From Rhizobiales bacterium Ga0077524 (GTDB taxonomy: Bacteria > Pseudomonadota > Alphaproteobacteria > Rhizobiales > Hyphomicrobiaceae): DNA of 36,083 bases. Shown one piece after another: positions 13,466 to 21,850 of the stretch. Numbering within the stretch: position 1 is the first letter of the stretch; each line of letters opens with the position of its first letter. The notes under the pieces are model-generated. The model worked only from the letters and a program-made list of their open reading frames with translations. It was not told where the DNA came from and searched no databases. The stretch covers positions 1 to 36,083 of the forward strand of contig LNDR01000394.1 of NCBI GenBank assembly GCA_001464755.1, in the 5' to 3' direction. The position numbers and the translations under genes were made by a program.

Positions 13466-14847
13466 CGCCCGCGAGGCCCGTGACTAGGCGAACCTTTGGT
13501 GGTCGCAGGCGCTGCGTCCGAGGCGCCGCCAGGTTCTTTGGCGATCAGGACGAAGAGGTTGCCCGGATGACGTACCGTTCCCGCCTGCCGTTCGGCCGTC
13601 TCACCCGAGCCGAAATAGATGTCGCCGCGCTCCGGACCCTTGATAGCGCTGCCGACGTCGTGGGCGACCATGAGGCGATTGAAAGGGACCTTGTGTCCGT
13701 TGGGGGTAAGACTTGGCGCGCTGACGTAGACTAGGCGACCCAGGCGATGCACACCGGGATCGATGGCAAGCGAGCGGCCGGCCACCAGTGGCACCTGGAT
13801 CGCGCCAAGTGGGCCACTGGCATCGGGCGGCATCTCGCGGAAGAACACGTAGGATGCGTTTTGGTTCATGATTGCGCGTGCACGCTCGAGATCGGACTTC
13901 AGCCAGCGACCGAGAGCCCCCATCGACATCTTGTCGGCCGCGAGCAAGCCTTTGTCGATCAGATAACGGCCGATCGACGTGTAGGGATGGCCGTTCTTAC
14001 CGTCGTATTGAACACGCACGGACGTCCCATCTGTGAGGCGAATTTGACCAGAGCCCTGGATTTGCAGAAAGAATTTCTCGACCGGGTCGGTGAGATAGAG
14101 AATCTCGAGATTCTGTCCCGCAAGCGCGCCCGCGTCGATCTCCGCTCTCGTCGCGAACGGAACCAATCCAGCCGCCGTGCGCCGCGCATGCGTAAGACTA
14201 CCAGGGGCGGCGCCGCGGGTCTCAGGGACGATCGTGACCAGGTCGGCAGGGCGCTTGAATAGGGGTGATTGGAAGCGGCCCTCCCGTGTCCGAGACCCCT
14301 CGATCACGGGCTCGTAGTAGCCCGTGAGGAGGCCATCCGAGCCTTGGTGGACGATGCGATGGGGCTGGAAATGCTGCTCGAAAAAGGCGCGAGCCGAGAC
14401 TTTCGTCGGCTTCTGCAAGGCGAGGGCGGCCGAGCACGCAGCCGGTAAAAGGTCGACATCTGGCCCGCTGGCTCTTCCAGCTTTGCCGGCGATAACCAGC
14501 GGGCACGAGGCGAGGAAAGCCTTCAATGCGGCCAAGTGGTCGTCGTCCGCCCAGCCGGTCAGATCGGCAAAGACGACAGGGGCGAGGCTGTGCGTGTTCA
14601 TCTTGGCAGAGGACCTGTCGCGTTCGCGTTTTGCTCCGAATTGCGGGACTGACACAGGAGGTGCTTGCGGCGTCGGCGCAACCGTCGGGACGCTCTGTCC
14701 GGGCGGGCGCGGGGCCGGAGCGAGGGAGCCGGTCGTTGCAGGCACGGTTTCCACAGACCAGCCACCAGTCGCGACCGGTTCGCGCGCCGCGGATCCGCCG
14801 GCCCACGTCCCCGCGGCAACGACGCATACGACTCGGCTCGCCAGCAT
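13462..14847 (-). CDS. mltA: Membrane-bound lytic murein transglycosylase A (MltA)
   Basis: The protein is about 461 residues from ATG 14847, which puts a hydrophobic export signal first (MLASRVVCVVAAGTWAGGSA). ATG 14910 and a TTG further out are alternatives, and none has a strong ribosome binding site. A Pro/Thr-rich spacer precedes the MltA domain (LLTGYYEPVIEGS, DPVEKFFLQIQGSGQI, ASYVFFRE). The 3D domain follows with MVAHDVGSAIKGPERGDIYF, whose Asp residues include the catalytic acid. It cleaves the MurNAc-GlcNAc bond to give anhydromuropeptides. No lipobox Cys is evident near the cleavage site, so it may be periplasmic rather than lipid-anchored. It overlaps smr by 4 bases. Confidence 0.88.
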   Translation of the reverse strand: MLASRVVCVVAAGTWAGGSAAREPVATGGWSVETVPATTGSLAPAPRPPGQSVPTVAPTPQAPPVSVPQFGAKRERDRSSAKMNTHSLAPVVFADLTGWADDDHLAALKAFLASCPLVIAGKAGRASGPDVDLLPAACSAALALQKPTKVSARAFFEQHFQPHRIVHQGSDGLLTGYYEPVIEGSRTREGRFQSPLFKRPADLVTIVPETRGAAPGSLTHARRTAAGLVPFATRAEIDAGALAGQNLEILYLTDPVEKFFLQIQGSGQIRLTDGTSVRVQYDGKNGHPYTSIGRYLIDKGLLAADKMSMGALGRWLKSDLERARAIMNQNASYVFFREMPPDASGPLGAIQVPLVAGRSLAIDPGVHRLGRLVYVSAPSLTPNGHKVPFNRLMVAHDVGSAIKGPERGDIYFGSGETAERQAGTVRHPGNLFVLIAKEPGGASDAAPATTKGSPSHGPRGR

Positions 14848-15003
14848 GACGATATGCCAGCGGCACCTATAGTTGCCGCAATCCCCCAAAAGTCGGCCCC
14901 CAATGTCCATCGACGCCCCGCCGGTAGCCGAACTCGCATCGACCGGGCCTTGCAAACGCAAATGCTTGGGAGCGCTTTCCAGTGAGGCGCCCCAGCGCCG
15001 TCC

Positions 15004-15741
15004 TTAGCCTGGGGCTTGGGTCGCGACCAGCTTCCAATTCGGATCCCGTGAGCCGATGTCGCGCGCAAACGTCCAGATGTCGATGACCTCTTTGATCCGC
15101 TTCGGATCGCCAGCGATGACGGTGCCTTCGCGATCCCGGGTCGCGGAGATGAGCTCGCTCGCGAAGCGAACCGTGACGTGAGCCATTCCGCCTTTCAGCT
15201 CGGCCTCGACGATGTCGGCCTTGTTGATGCCAACGAAACTCTGATCGATCTGCTCGCCTCGGCTTTCGCGGTCGGTAAGGGCCGCTGAGAACCCTTCGAA
15301 AACGTCCTTGCTGAGCAGACCCTTCAGGGTCTTGCTGTTGGCCTCGGCAAAGGCCGTCACGATCATTTCGTAGGCTTGGCGCGCTCCGACCAGGAAATGC
15401 TCGGGATCGAAGCTGGAATCGGCACGCGCCACCGACATCAGGCCGTCTGCCAGCGGCTCGTTACCGGAAGCAAGCGTGCGCACCTTCTCCTCGATGTCCG
15501 CCGTCGCTGCGGCAGCTGCCGCCTTTTCGGGGGCTGCCTCCGGTCGGTCCCGGCGCGGCAACGTTACGATCTTGTCTTGCCCCTGGCCAGCTGCAGCGCG
15601 TGCCCGCTGCTCGGCCTTGTAGCGCTCGACTCGGGCATCGTCCTCACTGCTCTTGCGGCCCAGCACGCTGCGTAGCCGCAGGATGATGATGACCGCCAGA
15701 ACGAGGAAAAGCAGCGTGAAGATGTCGATTTTGCCGTCCAT
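15004..15741 (-). CDS. Tim44/TimA-family putative adaptor protein
   Basis: This 245-residue protein has an N-terminal membrane anchor (IFTLLFLVLAVIIILRLRSV, residues 7-26). A charged, Ala-rich linker follows. The C-terminal ~150 residues form a Tim44-like domain: FDPEHFLVGARQAYEMIVTA near residue 114, a LLSKDVFEGF helix, then VTVRFASELIS and KEVIDIWTFARD strands. Alphaproteobacterial Tim44/TimA homologues are membrane-tethered adaptors of unclear partner. It is the first gene of the leftward Tim44-MltA-Smr group and is divergent from fxsA, with a 271-bp shared upstream region. The ribosome binding site is weak. Confidence 0.9.
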   Translation of the reverse strand: MDGKIDIFTLLFLVLAVIIILRLRSVLGRKSSEDDARVERYKAEQRARAAAGQGQDKIVTLPRRDRPEAAPEKAAAAAATADIEEKVRTLASGNEPLADGLMSVARADSSFDPEHFLVGARQAYEMIVTAFAEANSKTLKGLLSKDVFEGFSAALTDRESRGEQIDQSFVGINKADIVEAELKGGMAHVTVRFASELISATRDREGTVIAGDPKRIKEVIDIWTFARDIGSRDPNWKLVATQAPG

Positions 15742-16012
15742 GCTCTATGGTGCTTTCCAAGCAACGGGTCGCGAGGGCAACCCATGATCGCCATCCTAGA
15801 TATATTGGACGTTGCCGGGATGCTCCAGATGTTCCCGGCAATTCTTAGCTGCCACGCCCATCAAGGTCGTCCGAACGGCCGACGTCCATTGCCCGGCGAT
15901 AGGGCCAGCCAATTGGAATTTAGGCGATTGCGGCTTTGAATCCAAGCGCGGCAAGCGCCACCAGCGGCTTTAGGCCGTCCGGAGGCATCAACACCTCACG
16001 GGAAGCAAGGCA

Positions 16013-16549
16013 ATGATCGGCCTCCTCATTCTGATCGCGCTACCTTTGATCGAGATCGCCACGATGATCAAGGTCGGCCAATGGATAGGCTTCTGGCCGG
16101 CATTCGGGTTGGTCATCGCCACGTTCGTGCTGGGCGCGATGGTACTGGGCCGCAGCGGCTTTACCTCCGCGCTCAAGGTGCGCGAGGCGCTGGAGCGCGG
16201 CGAGCCGCCGGTTGCAGCCATGGTCGACAGCGCATTGGTTGTCGTGGCCGCGGTCCTGCTGATCACGCCGGGCTTCATCGCCGACGTCATCGGGGTCGCG
16301 TTGCTTATACCGCCGGTCCGCCGGGCTCTGGCGCACGCGGCATTGCGCAACGCCGTCACGGTTGGCGGCGGCGTCAGGATGCAACGCGGGTCGTTCGAGG
16401 AGACGCAGCGCGGTGCTGCCGATCTTGGGAGGCGTGAGCAACCGCCTCCGGACGGCGACGGACCCGTGATCGAGGGGGAGTTCGAGCGGCTCGACGAGCG
16501 CCCGGTCAACCCTCGAAGACCGCAGGGAGGCGACGACCGCCCCGGTTAA
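16013..16549 (+). CDS. fxsA: FxsA family cytoplasmic-membrane protein
   Basis: This 178-residue protein has the FxsA pattern. It starts MIGLLILIALPLIEIATMIK, followed by IGFWPAFGLVIATFVLGAMVLGRSG and a helix LKVREALERGEPP. A second hydrophobic hairpin is ALVVVAAVLLITPGFIADVIGVALLIPPVR. A hydrophilic tail rich in Gly, Arg and Pro completes it. FxsA is known from its effect on F-exclusion of phage T7, but its normal function is unknown. It is divergent from the Tim44-like gene. In many Hyphomicrobiales secB lies close by; here the following gene encodes an SPFH protein instead. Confidence 0.9.
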   Translation: MIGLLILIALPLIEIATMIKVGQWIGFWPAFGLVIATFVLGAMVLGRSGFTSALKVREALERGEPPVAAMVDSALVVVAAVLLITPGFIADVIGVALLIPPVRRALAHAALRNAVTVGGGVRMQRGSFEETQRGAADLGRREQPPPDGDGPVIEGEFERLDERPVNPRRPQGGDDRPG

Positions 16550-16701
16550 GGCACCAACGGAAAGGCCAATGCGATTCGATAAGAGATCAAAATAAATCAG
16601 CGGGTAAGACAATCGAGATAAAGTAAACTGATCTCCGGCTCGTCGCCGGGCCCCAATCGCATCGGCGCGACGGTGTCGGCCGAAAACGCGGAGTGAGACA
16701 C

Positions 16702-17661
16702 ATGAGAACCGGCAGCAACCCGCCGCAGCTTCCGTCCCCGCGCATTCCCGCGCTCGGCATCGGCGCCGGTGCATTGGCGGTGATCGCCCTCCTCGTGCTG
16801 TCCATCCTTTGGATGGGCATCTATCGCATCGACGCTGGCCATGTCGGCATCGTCAAGCGCTTCGGCAACGTTATCAACGTCGTCGACCCTGGCCTTCACG
16901 TGAAGATCCCATACGCCGACACGGTCGAGGAGATGGAGGTCCGTGAGCGGGCCTACTCGGTGGAGCTTGCCGCCGCCTCCCAGGACCCGCTCGAGCTTCC
17001 GATCACTGTCACGGTCAACTGGCTCGTCAAGCGCACCAACGTCCAGGACCTCTATATCCAGTTCGGCTCGCTCGACCAGTTCGAGAAGCGGATCATTCAG
17101 CCGCGCCTGAACGATGTCGTGAAGGGCGTCACCAGCGGCTACATCGTCAACGATCTTCTGCGCAAACGCGGCGAATATCGCGACAAATCACAGCAGGCCT
17201 TCGCCGATCGGATGCCGGACGATATCCAGATCACGGGCTTCTCGATCGTCAACATCGGCTTCCCACCCGAGTACACCAAGGCCATCCGCGACAAGCAGGT
17301 GGCGCGAGAGCAGGCCGAGACCGAGCGCTTCGTTCTCGAGCGCCAGAAATTGACCACCACGCAGGTCACGCAGACCGCCATGGCGCAGCGTGACGCCGAC
17401 AAGGCCCGCGCCGATGGTCGCGCCTACGAGATCAAGGTGCAGGGCGACGCACAAGCCGAGGCGGTTCGCGTGCTGGGCCAAGCGCTGACAAGCAACCCGC
17501 TCGTGGTCGAGTACCGCAAGATCGAGAAGTGGCACGGCACCTTCCCGACGACTTTCATGGGCGGCGAGCAGGGCGTCAACACGCTGTGGTCGCTGCCGGG
17601 TGGCGGTCCGGCGCCAGCTGCAAGGGGTAGCCAGACTATCAATACGCGGCCTCAACAGTAG
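16702..17661 (+). CDS. SPFH/prohibitin-domain membrane protein (HflK/HflC-like, solitary)
   Basis: This 319-residue protein starts at ATG 16702, with GGAG 8 bases upstream (GTG 16693 is less likely). One N-terminal membrane span lies at residues ~18-40. It is followed directly by the SPFH core: GIVKRFGNVINVVDPGLHVKIPY, FEKRIIQPRLNDVVKGVTS, and a long helix, roughly from IRDKQVAREQAETERFVL to QGDAQAEAVRV. The C-terminus is Pro/Gly-rich. Such proteins form ring scaffolds in the inner membrane, HflKC controlling FtsH for example. No partner hflC-type gene, NfeD or FtsH is adjacent. An AT-rich upstream stretch (16560-16640) with a GATTC at 16573 probably holds its promoter. Confidence 0.87.
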   Translation: MRTGSNPPQLPSPRIPALGIGAGALAVIALLVLSILWMGIYRIDAGHVGIVKRFGNVINVVDPGLHVKIPYADTVEEMEVRERAYSVELAAASQDPLELPITVTVNWLVKRTNVQDLYIQFGSLDQFEKRIIQPRLNDVVKGVTSGYIVNDLLRKRGEYRDKSQQAFADRMPDDIQITGFSIVNIGFPPEYTKAIRDKQVAREQAETERFVLERQKLTTTQVTQTAMAQRDADKARADGRAYEIKVQGDAQAEAVRVLGQALTSNPLVVEYRKIEKWHGTFPTTFMGGEQGVNTLWSLPGGGPAPAARGSQTINTRPQQ

Positions 17662-17680
17662 GCTTTGGCATCGCTGGCGA

Positions 17681-18607
17681 TCAGAACTCGAATACCTCAC
17701 GGGCAACCCGAAAGGTGTTGGCATACCCCTTGACGCTCGCCTCGATAGGGACGGCGTAGCCGCCTCCGATCGCGATCGATACGGGGATGCCGCGGCGCCG
17801 GCACATCTGGAAGACCATGCGGTCGCGCTCGGCCAGACCTTCGTGCGTCAGCGCCAGCCGGCCGAGCTTGTCCTCCCTCAGGGGATCGGCGCCCGACAGA
17901 TAGAGCAGCAGATCGGGGCGGTGCGCCTCGATGGCTGGCAACACGTCGGCCAACGCGTCGAGATAGGCGCGATCGTCGGTGCCGTCGGGAAGCTCGATAT
18001 CGATGTCTCCCGGCACGCGCCTGAACGGGAAATTGCGCTCGCCCTGGATGCCGACCACGAGCATGCCAGCTTGCCCACTGAGGATGGCGGCATTGCCATC
18101 GCCTTGGTGGACGTCGAGGTCGACGATGGCGATGCGCTGACAGGCGCCTTCTTCCAGCATGGTCAGCGCCGCGACAGCGAGATCGTTGAAAACGCAGAAG
18201 CCGGAGCCGAAGTCGCGATGCGCATGATGCGTGCCGCCGGCGAGTTGGCCGGAGATGCCATGCCCCAGAGCTTCGCGCGCGGCGGCGAGTGATCCACCGA
18301 CGGTCGCACGCGAGCGTCGAACGAGCGCAGGGCTCCAGGGCAAGCCGATCCGCCGCACGATGTCCGGCGAGAGCGTCCCGTCGAGCACGGCAGCCACATA
18401 CTCGGCCGAATGCGCGCGCGTCAGATCCTCGACGGTGGCCACGGGCGACGGCGTCAGGCTCTCGGGTGGCAGGATCGCCTCACACTCGATCATCTCGCGA
18501 AGGAGCCGATACTTCACCGCCGGAAAACGATGGCCGGGCGGGACCGGCATCTCCTCGACGTCGGGAAAGAAGAAGCGCACGGCACTTGCCTGATCTGTAT
18601 CGGCCAC
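17681..18607 (-). CDS. Histone-deacetylase-family zinc hydrolase (bacterial, class IV-like)
   Basis: This 308-residue protein has all the zinc-site elements of the arginase/deacetylase fold. The charge-relay HH pair is in LAGGTHHAHRDFGSGFCVFND (near residue 123). The metal ligands lie in IVDLDVHQGDGNA (near residue 162) and LSGADPLREDKLG (near residue 237), and the C-terminus has AIGGGY. Its short length and the GADPL-x-x-D form resemble HDAC11-like and bacterial deacetylases. Bacterial members deacetylate acylated polyamines, propanoyl- or acetoin-related substrates, or proteins, and the substrate here is unknown. The start is GTG 18607. It lies 39 bases downstream of the Cys-rich gene and is convergent with the SPFH gene. 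Confidence 0.9.
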   Translation of the reverse strand: MADTDQASAVRFFFPDVEEMPVPPGHRFPAVKYRLLREMIECEAILPPESLTPSPVATVEDLTRAHSAEYVAAVLDGTLSPDIVRRIGLPWSPALVRRSRATVGGSLAAAREALGHGISGQLAGGTHHAHRDFGSGFCVFNDLAVAALTMLEEGACQRIAIVDLDVHQGDGNAAILSGQAGMLVVGIQGERNFPFRRVPGDIDIELPDGTDDRAYLDALADVLPAIEAHRPDLLLYLSGADPLREDKLGRLALTHEGLAERDRMVFQMCRRRGIPVSIAIGGGYAVPIEASVKGYANTFRVAREVFEF

Positions 18608-18646
18608 AGGGCTCGGCGCCCGCTGAAGATCACATTATCCGCCTCG

Positions 18647-19144
18647 TCAGCTCTCGCCACGCTTCAGACAGCGCGGCTCGGGATCGCACGTGCACCCGTA
18701 GACGCAATCGACCGTGCGGCGCCCGCACTGCTCGGCCTTGGCCGCGTATCCGACGCCATAGGTCAACGTTCTGCCCTTGCACGTGCAAAGCGTCGTGCAT
18801 ACCCCTGCAACGAAGCCGCCGCCGCGTGGCGGACTGGCCGGCGAGGACTCGAGCGAGCCACCAATGCAGCGATCCGCGACGCATGGCCCGGGACAAGGCG
18901 TGCGGGAAATCTCGACCGACTGGCATCGGCCGATACAGCGGCTCTGCTTCACGACCAGGGAATTGCCGGAACAGTAGGCTCGGGTCTGGCCGAAGTCGCG
19001 GCATTGGCTGTCCGAGGTGCAGGGTTGGGCGAAAGCCGGCTGCCCGGCTGCAATGTGGCCGAAAACGAGGAGCAGCACCGCCAGACCGCGCGCGGGAACC
19101 CAAAGGGCACGCCAAATCCAGGCGATCATTAAGTAGGGACGCAT
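18647..19144 (-). CDS. Secreted 16-cysteine protein of unknown function
   Basis: From ATG 19144 the product is about 165 residues. It has a long N-terminal export signal (MRPYLMIAWIWRALWVPARG, then LAVLLLVFGHIAAGQPAFAQ). The mature ~125 residues hold 16 cysteines in two groups of eight, separated by a Ser/Pro/Gly linker (SLESSPASPPRGGG). The first group includes CTSDSQC, RAYC, CIGRC, TPCPGPC and DRC. The second includes GVCTTLCTC, EQC, VDC and YGCTC. The even number and the regular CxxC-like spacing suggest disulfide-knotted periplasmic or extracellular modules. I do not recognise the family. It is divergent from the DUF992 gene and upstream of the deacetylase gene. The start is uncertain, as no strong ribosome binding site is seen. 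Confidence 0.65.
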   Translation of the reverse strand: MRPYLMIAWIWRALWVPARGLAVLLLVFGHIAAGQPAFAQPCTSDSQCRDFGQTRAYCSGNSLVVKQSRCIGRCQSVEISRTPCPGPCVADRCIGGSLESSPASPPRGGGFVAGVCTTLCTCKGRTLTYGVGYAAKAEQCGRRTVDCVYGCTCDPEPRCLKRGES

Positions 19145-19318
19145 CACGCACCATGCTTTCGGGTCACCGACGCCATTGCCCATTCTCGCACCGTCGTGCT
19201 CACCCCATATATAGGGCAAGCTACTCGATTTCACGGGTCAGCCCTGCGGCTCGGCCATGCGGGACGTGGAGGTGTGGTAAACGCTCATGATCGAGACATC
19301 TTGGGGGGCTTGGCGACA

Positions 19319-19804
19319 ATGACTGGAAAAACTGGCACGACCACTGCGGCCGCACTCACGCTTGCGCTAGGGCTATCGCTTGCGCCGCCAGCAGCCGCGC
19401 AGCCGACGGTCGAGATCGGCGTGCTAGAGTGCTCAGTCGAGGGCGGGACCGGGTTCGTCATCGGCTCGTCGAAGCGGCTCGATTGTCTGTTTCGGAACGG
19501 CGATCGGCGCGAGCCCTATTGGGGCCGGATCAACAAATTCGGGATCGATCTCGGCACCACGGGTGGCGGCGTCATCGCCTGGGCCGTGTTTGCGCCGGCA
19601 CGTGGCGATTTGGAGCCGGGAGCACTGGCAGGAACCTATGCCGGCGTCTCGGGTGAAGCGACGATCGGTGTCGGGCTCGGCGCGAACGCCCTTCTTGGCG
19701 GATCGAGACGCAGCATTGCGTTGCAGCCGCTCTCGGTCGGCGCTCAGCATGGCCTCAATCTCGCCGTGGGTGTTGCCGCGCTGACCCTCGAGCGGGCCGA
19801 CTGA
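19319..19804 (+). CDS. DUF992 domain exported protein
   Basis: From ATG 19319 the protein is 161 residues. It has a Sec signal (hydrophobic AAALTLALGLSLAPPAAAQ) and a mature DUF992 domain. The domain shows VEIGVLECSVEGGTGFVIGS, KRLDCLF, YWGRINKFGIDLG, a Gly-rich GVSGEATIGVGLGANALLGG, and a C-terminal SIALQPLSVGAQHGLNLAVG. DUF992 proteins are small periplasmic proteins found almost only in alphaproteobacteria, with no known function. Two cysteines lie about 19 residues apart and could form a disulfide. A G-run precedes the ATG. The upstream 174-bp region is shared with the divergent Cys-rich gene. Confidence 0.88.
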   Translation: MTGKTGTTTAAALTLALGLSLAPPAAAQPTVEIGVLECSVEGGTGFVIGSSKRLDCLFRNGDRREPYWGRINKFGIDLGTTGGGVIAWAVFAPARGDLEPGALAGTYAGVSGEATIGVGLGANALLGGSRRSIALQPLSVGAQHGLNLAVGVAALTLERAD

Positions 19805-19809
19805 GGGCC

Positions 19810-20463
19810 TTACGCGACCGAGCCGAAGTATGCCTCGAATGGAATCAACTCGGTGGCTGCATCGGTATAGACGGGCAGGTGCCACGGCAGGCTTTCGACG
19901 CGCGTCAGCCATCGTGACAAGGCGGGCCACGCACCGGGATCGAGGCCGATTTCTCCGGCGAGGCGCGTATAGGGGTAGAGCGCGAGATCGGCGATGGTCG
20001 GCACCGCATCTGCGATCCAGTCTTGGGTCGCCAACCGGTCGTCGAGAACGCCGAGGACGAAGCGCGCTTTCTGCGTGAGTTCGGCTATGCGGTCGGTCTG
20101 TACTGCTGGATCGGGCGCAAAACGCATCAGGTAGCGCAGGACGGCGAGCGCTGGCTCGTGGCTGTACTGCTCGAAGAACATCCAGCGCAGCACCTCGGCT
20201 TGGCGCCGACGATCGGTAGGCCAAAGGCCCGTACCCTCGGCGAAATGAAACAGCAGCGCGCCCGAGTCACTGAGCACGTCCCCGTCCTCGAAGCGAACGG
20301 CCGGCACCTTGCCCATCGGATTGAGTGCCAGGAACCGCGGATCGCGTGGCTGGCCCCGATCCTGGCGCACGTCGACCCGGCGGAAGGGAATGTCGCGCGC
20401 GTGCAGGATGGTCTGCACCTTGTGCACATTGCCGGAGTCGAGATTGCCGAAGAGGGTAAGCAT
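19810..20463 (-). CDS. Glutathione S-transferase family protein
   Basis: This 217-residue protein has an N-terminal thioredoxin-like GST domain: LTLFGNLDSGNVHKVQTIL, LNPMGKVPAVRFEDGDVLSDSGALL with the cis-Pro and the glutathione-binding DSGAL box. An all-helical C-terminal domain follows, with TIADLALYPYTRL near residue 164. The active-site position (NLDSGNVHKV) has Ser/Asn rather than Tyr, typical of bacterial beta/theta/zeta-like GSTs. A GGAGG lies 5-9 bases before ATG 20463. It is 13 bases downstream of the tartrate-dehydratase-like gene, so it is probably in the same transcript. A role in thiol-dependent isomerisation or detoxification of a pathway intermediate is inferred. Confidence 0.9.
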   Translation of the reverse strand: MLTLFGNLDSGNVHKVQTILHARDIPFRRVDVRQDRGQPRDPRFLALNPMGKVPAVRFEDGDVLSDSGALLFHFAEGTGLWPTDRRRQAEVLRWMFFEQYSHEPALAVLRYLMRFAPDPAVQTDRIAELTQKARFVLGVLDDRLATQDWIADAVPTIADLALYPYTRLAGEIGLDPGAWPALSRWLTRVESLPWHLPVYTDAATELIPFEAYFGSVA

Positions 20464-20476
20464 GATACCTCCGCAG

Positions 20477-21646
20477 CTAGATCTCCAGCCGCTCCCGGAT
20501 CGCCGAGAACATCTTGGCGCGGCGCTCCATGCCGATGCCGGGCGTGTCGTGCGGACGCGTGAAGCCATCGACGATCGCGATGTCGTCGGCAAAGCCGCCG
20601 TAGGGCTGGAACACACCGGGATAGCTCTCGGTGCCGCCGAGTTGCAAGCCCGCTGCCATGTTGAGCCCGAGCTGATGGCCGCCATGCGGTACCGTCCGCC
20701 GCCGCGACCAGCCCATAGCCTCGCTCGCGTCGAGAATGCGCAAGGTCTCCGTCAGGCCGTAGTCCAGCGACGGGTCGGGCTGCAGCCAATCCTTGTGCGG
20801 GCGCAGGCCGCCATGACGAAGTAGGTTCTTGAAATCTTGCAATGAGAAAAGGTTCTCGCCCGTCGCCAGCGGAATGGCGCTCTCCTCGGCAATGACTTGA
20901 TGCGCGAGATAGTCGAGCGGATCGACCGGCTCCTCGAACCAGCACAGCCCATAGGGCTCCATCGCCTTGGCGTAGGCCAGTGCGTCGGCGAGCGAGAGCC
21001 GTCCATTGGCGTCGACGGCAAGGTTGTCGCCGCCGCCCGCGATCTCCAGTGCCCACTCGATTCGCTTCAAGTCCTCGGCGAGGGAAGCGCCGCCGATCTT
21101 CATCTTGAGCAGCTTGTAGCCGGCGGCCTTGCAGGCCTTCATCTCGTCCTGCAGTCCCTGCTTTTCCTTGCCCGGATAGTAATAGCCGCCACCGGAGTAG
21201 ACCAGCACTTGGCTATCCGCCTTGCCGCCGTTGAAGCGCTCGGAAAGGAGCTTCCACAGCGGCTTTCCCGCAATTTTGGCGACCGCGTCCCAGACCGCCA
21301 TGTCGATGGCGCCGGCGGCAACAGCGCGGTCGCCATGCCCGCCTGGCTTCTCGTTCGAGAGCATCGCCTTCGAGACGGCGAACGGATCGAGATTGTCGGA
21401 TGACTTGTCGAGCAGCGTTGACGGGTCGGCCTCGAGGATGCGCGGCGCGAGGCGCTCGCGGATGATGCCGGACTGCGCATACCGCCCGTTCGAGCAGAAA
21501 CCGTATCCGACGACCGGCTTGCCCTCGCGCACCACGTCCGTCTCGACGGCAACGACCGAGATGGTCATCTTGTCGAACGAGATGACGGCATTGCGCATCG
21601 GGCTCGGGATCGGCGCCGCGGCGTCGCGGATGCGGGTGATTTTCAT
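20477..21646 (-). CDS. tarD: D(-)-tartrate dehydratase-like enolase-superfamily enzyme
   Basis: This 389-residue protein belongs to the mandelate racemase/enolase superfamily. It resembles the characterised Bradyrhizobium D-tartrate dehydratase along its whole length (for example DKMTISVVAVETDVVREGK, VVGYGFCSNGRY, GGYYYPGK). The KxK base motif is at 181-183 (KMK). Metal ligands are Asp212 (AVDANG), Glu239 (FEEP) and Glu264 (ATGEN), and the general-acid His is His321 (PHGGHQ). These sit one residue from the numbers I recall for the Bradyrhizobium enzyme. The expected reaction is D-tartrate to oxaloacetate by dehydration. A related diacid sugar such as galactarate is possible. It leads a short leftward unit with the GST gene. 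Confidence 0.85.
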   Translation of the reverse strand: MKITRIRDAAAPIPSPMRNAVISFDKMTISVVAVETDVVREGKPVVGYGFCSNGRYAQSGIIRERLAPRILEADPSTLLDKSSDNLDPFAVSKAMLSNEKPGGHGDRAVAAGAIDMAVWDAVAKIAGKPLWKLLSERFNGGKADSQVLVYSGGGYYYPGKEKQGLQDEMKACKAAGYKLLKMKIGGASLAEDLKRIEWALEIAGGGDNLAVDANGRLSLADALAYAKAMEPYGLCWFEEPVDPLDYLAHQVIAEESAIPLATGENLFSLQDFKNLLRHGGLRPHKDWLQPDPSLDYGLTETLRILDASEAMGWSRRRTVPHGGHQLGLNMAAGLQLGGTESYPGVFQPYGGFADDIAIVDGFTRPHDTPGIGMERRAKMFSAIRERLEI

Positions 21647-21766
21647 TGTCTTTGACCCTTCAGTTGCCCACGCGGCAACCGGGCCGGTGGATGCAGCGCG
21701 CGGCGCCCGTGTGAGCGTGAGAGCGCTGCTTTTATCGAGCCGCGATACACGTCTCGAACAAGACTA

Positions 21767-21828
21767 GGACCGGAGCCTGCCGCCCACTCCCTCGTCCCCC
21801 GAGTTGGGCTGGTGGCAGGCTCCGGTCC
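21767..21828 (-). terminator. Long hairpin between the UxaA-family and tartrate-dehydratase genes
   Basis: A perfect 15-bp stem (ggaccggagcctgcc / ggcaggctccggtcc) encloses 32 bases that can form a smaller nested stem (ctcg/cgag or gccca/tgggc). Minus-strand transcripts of the lyase operon would reach it 23 bases past the stop. The following U content (tagtcttgttc) is weak, so it could be an RNA-stabilising or attenuating hairpin instead. Confidence 0.55.
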
Positions 21829-21850
21829 CTCGCGCGCAACGAGGCACGCC

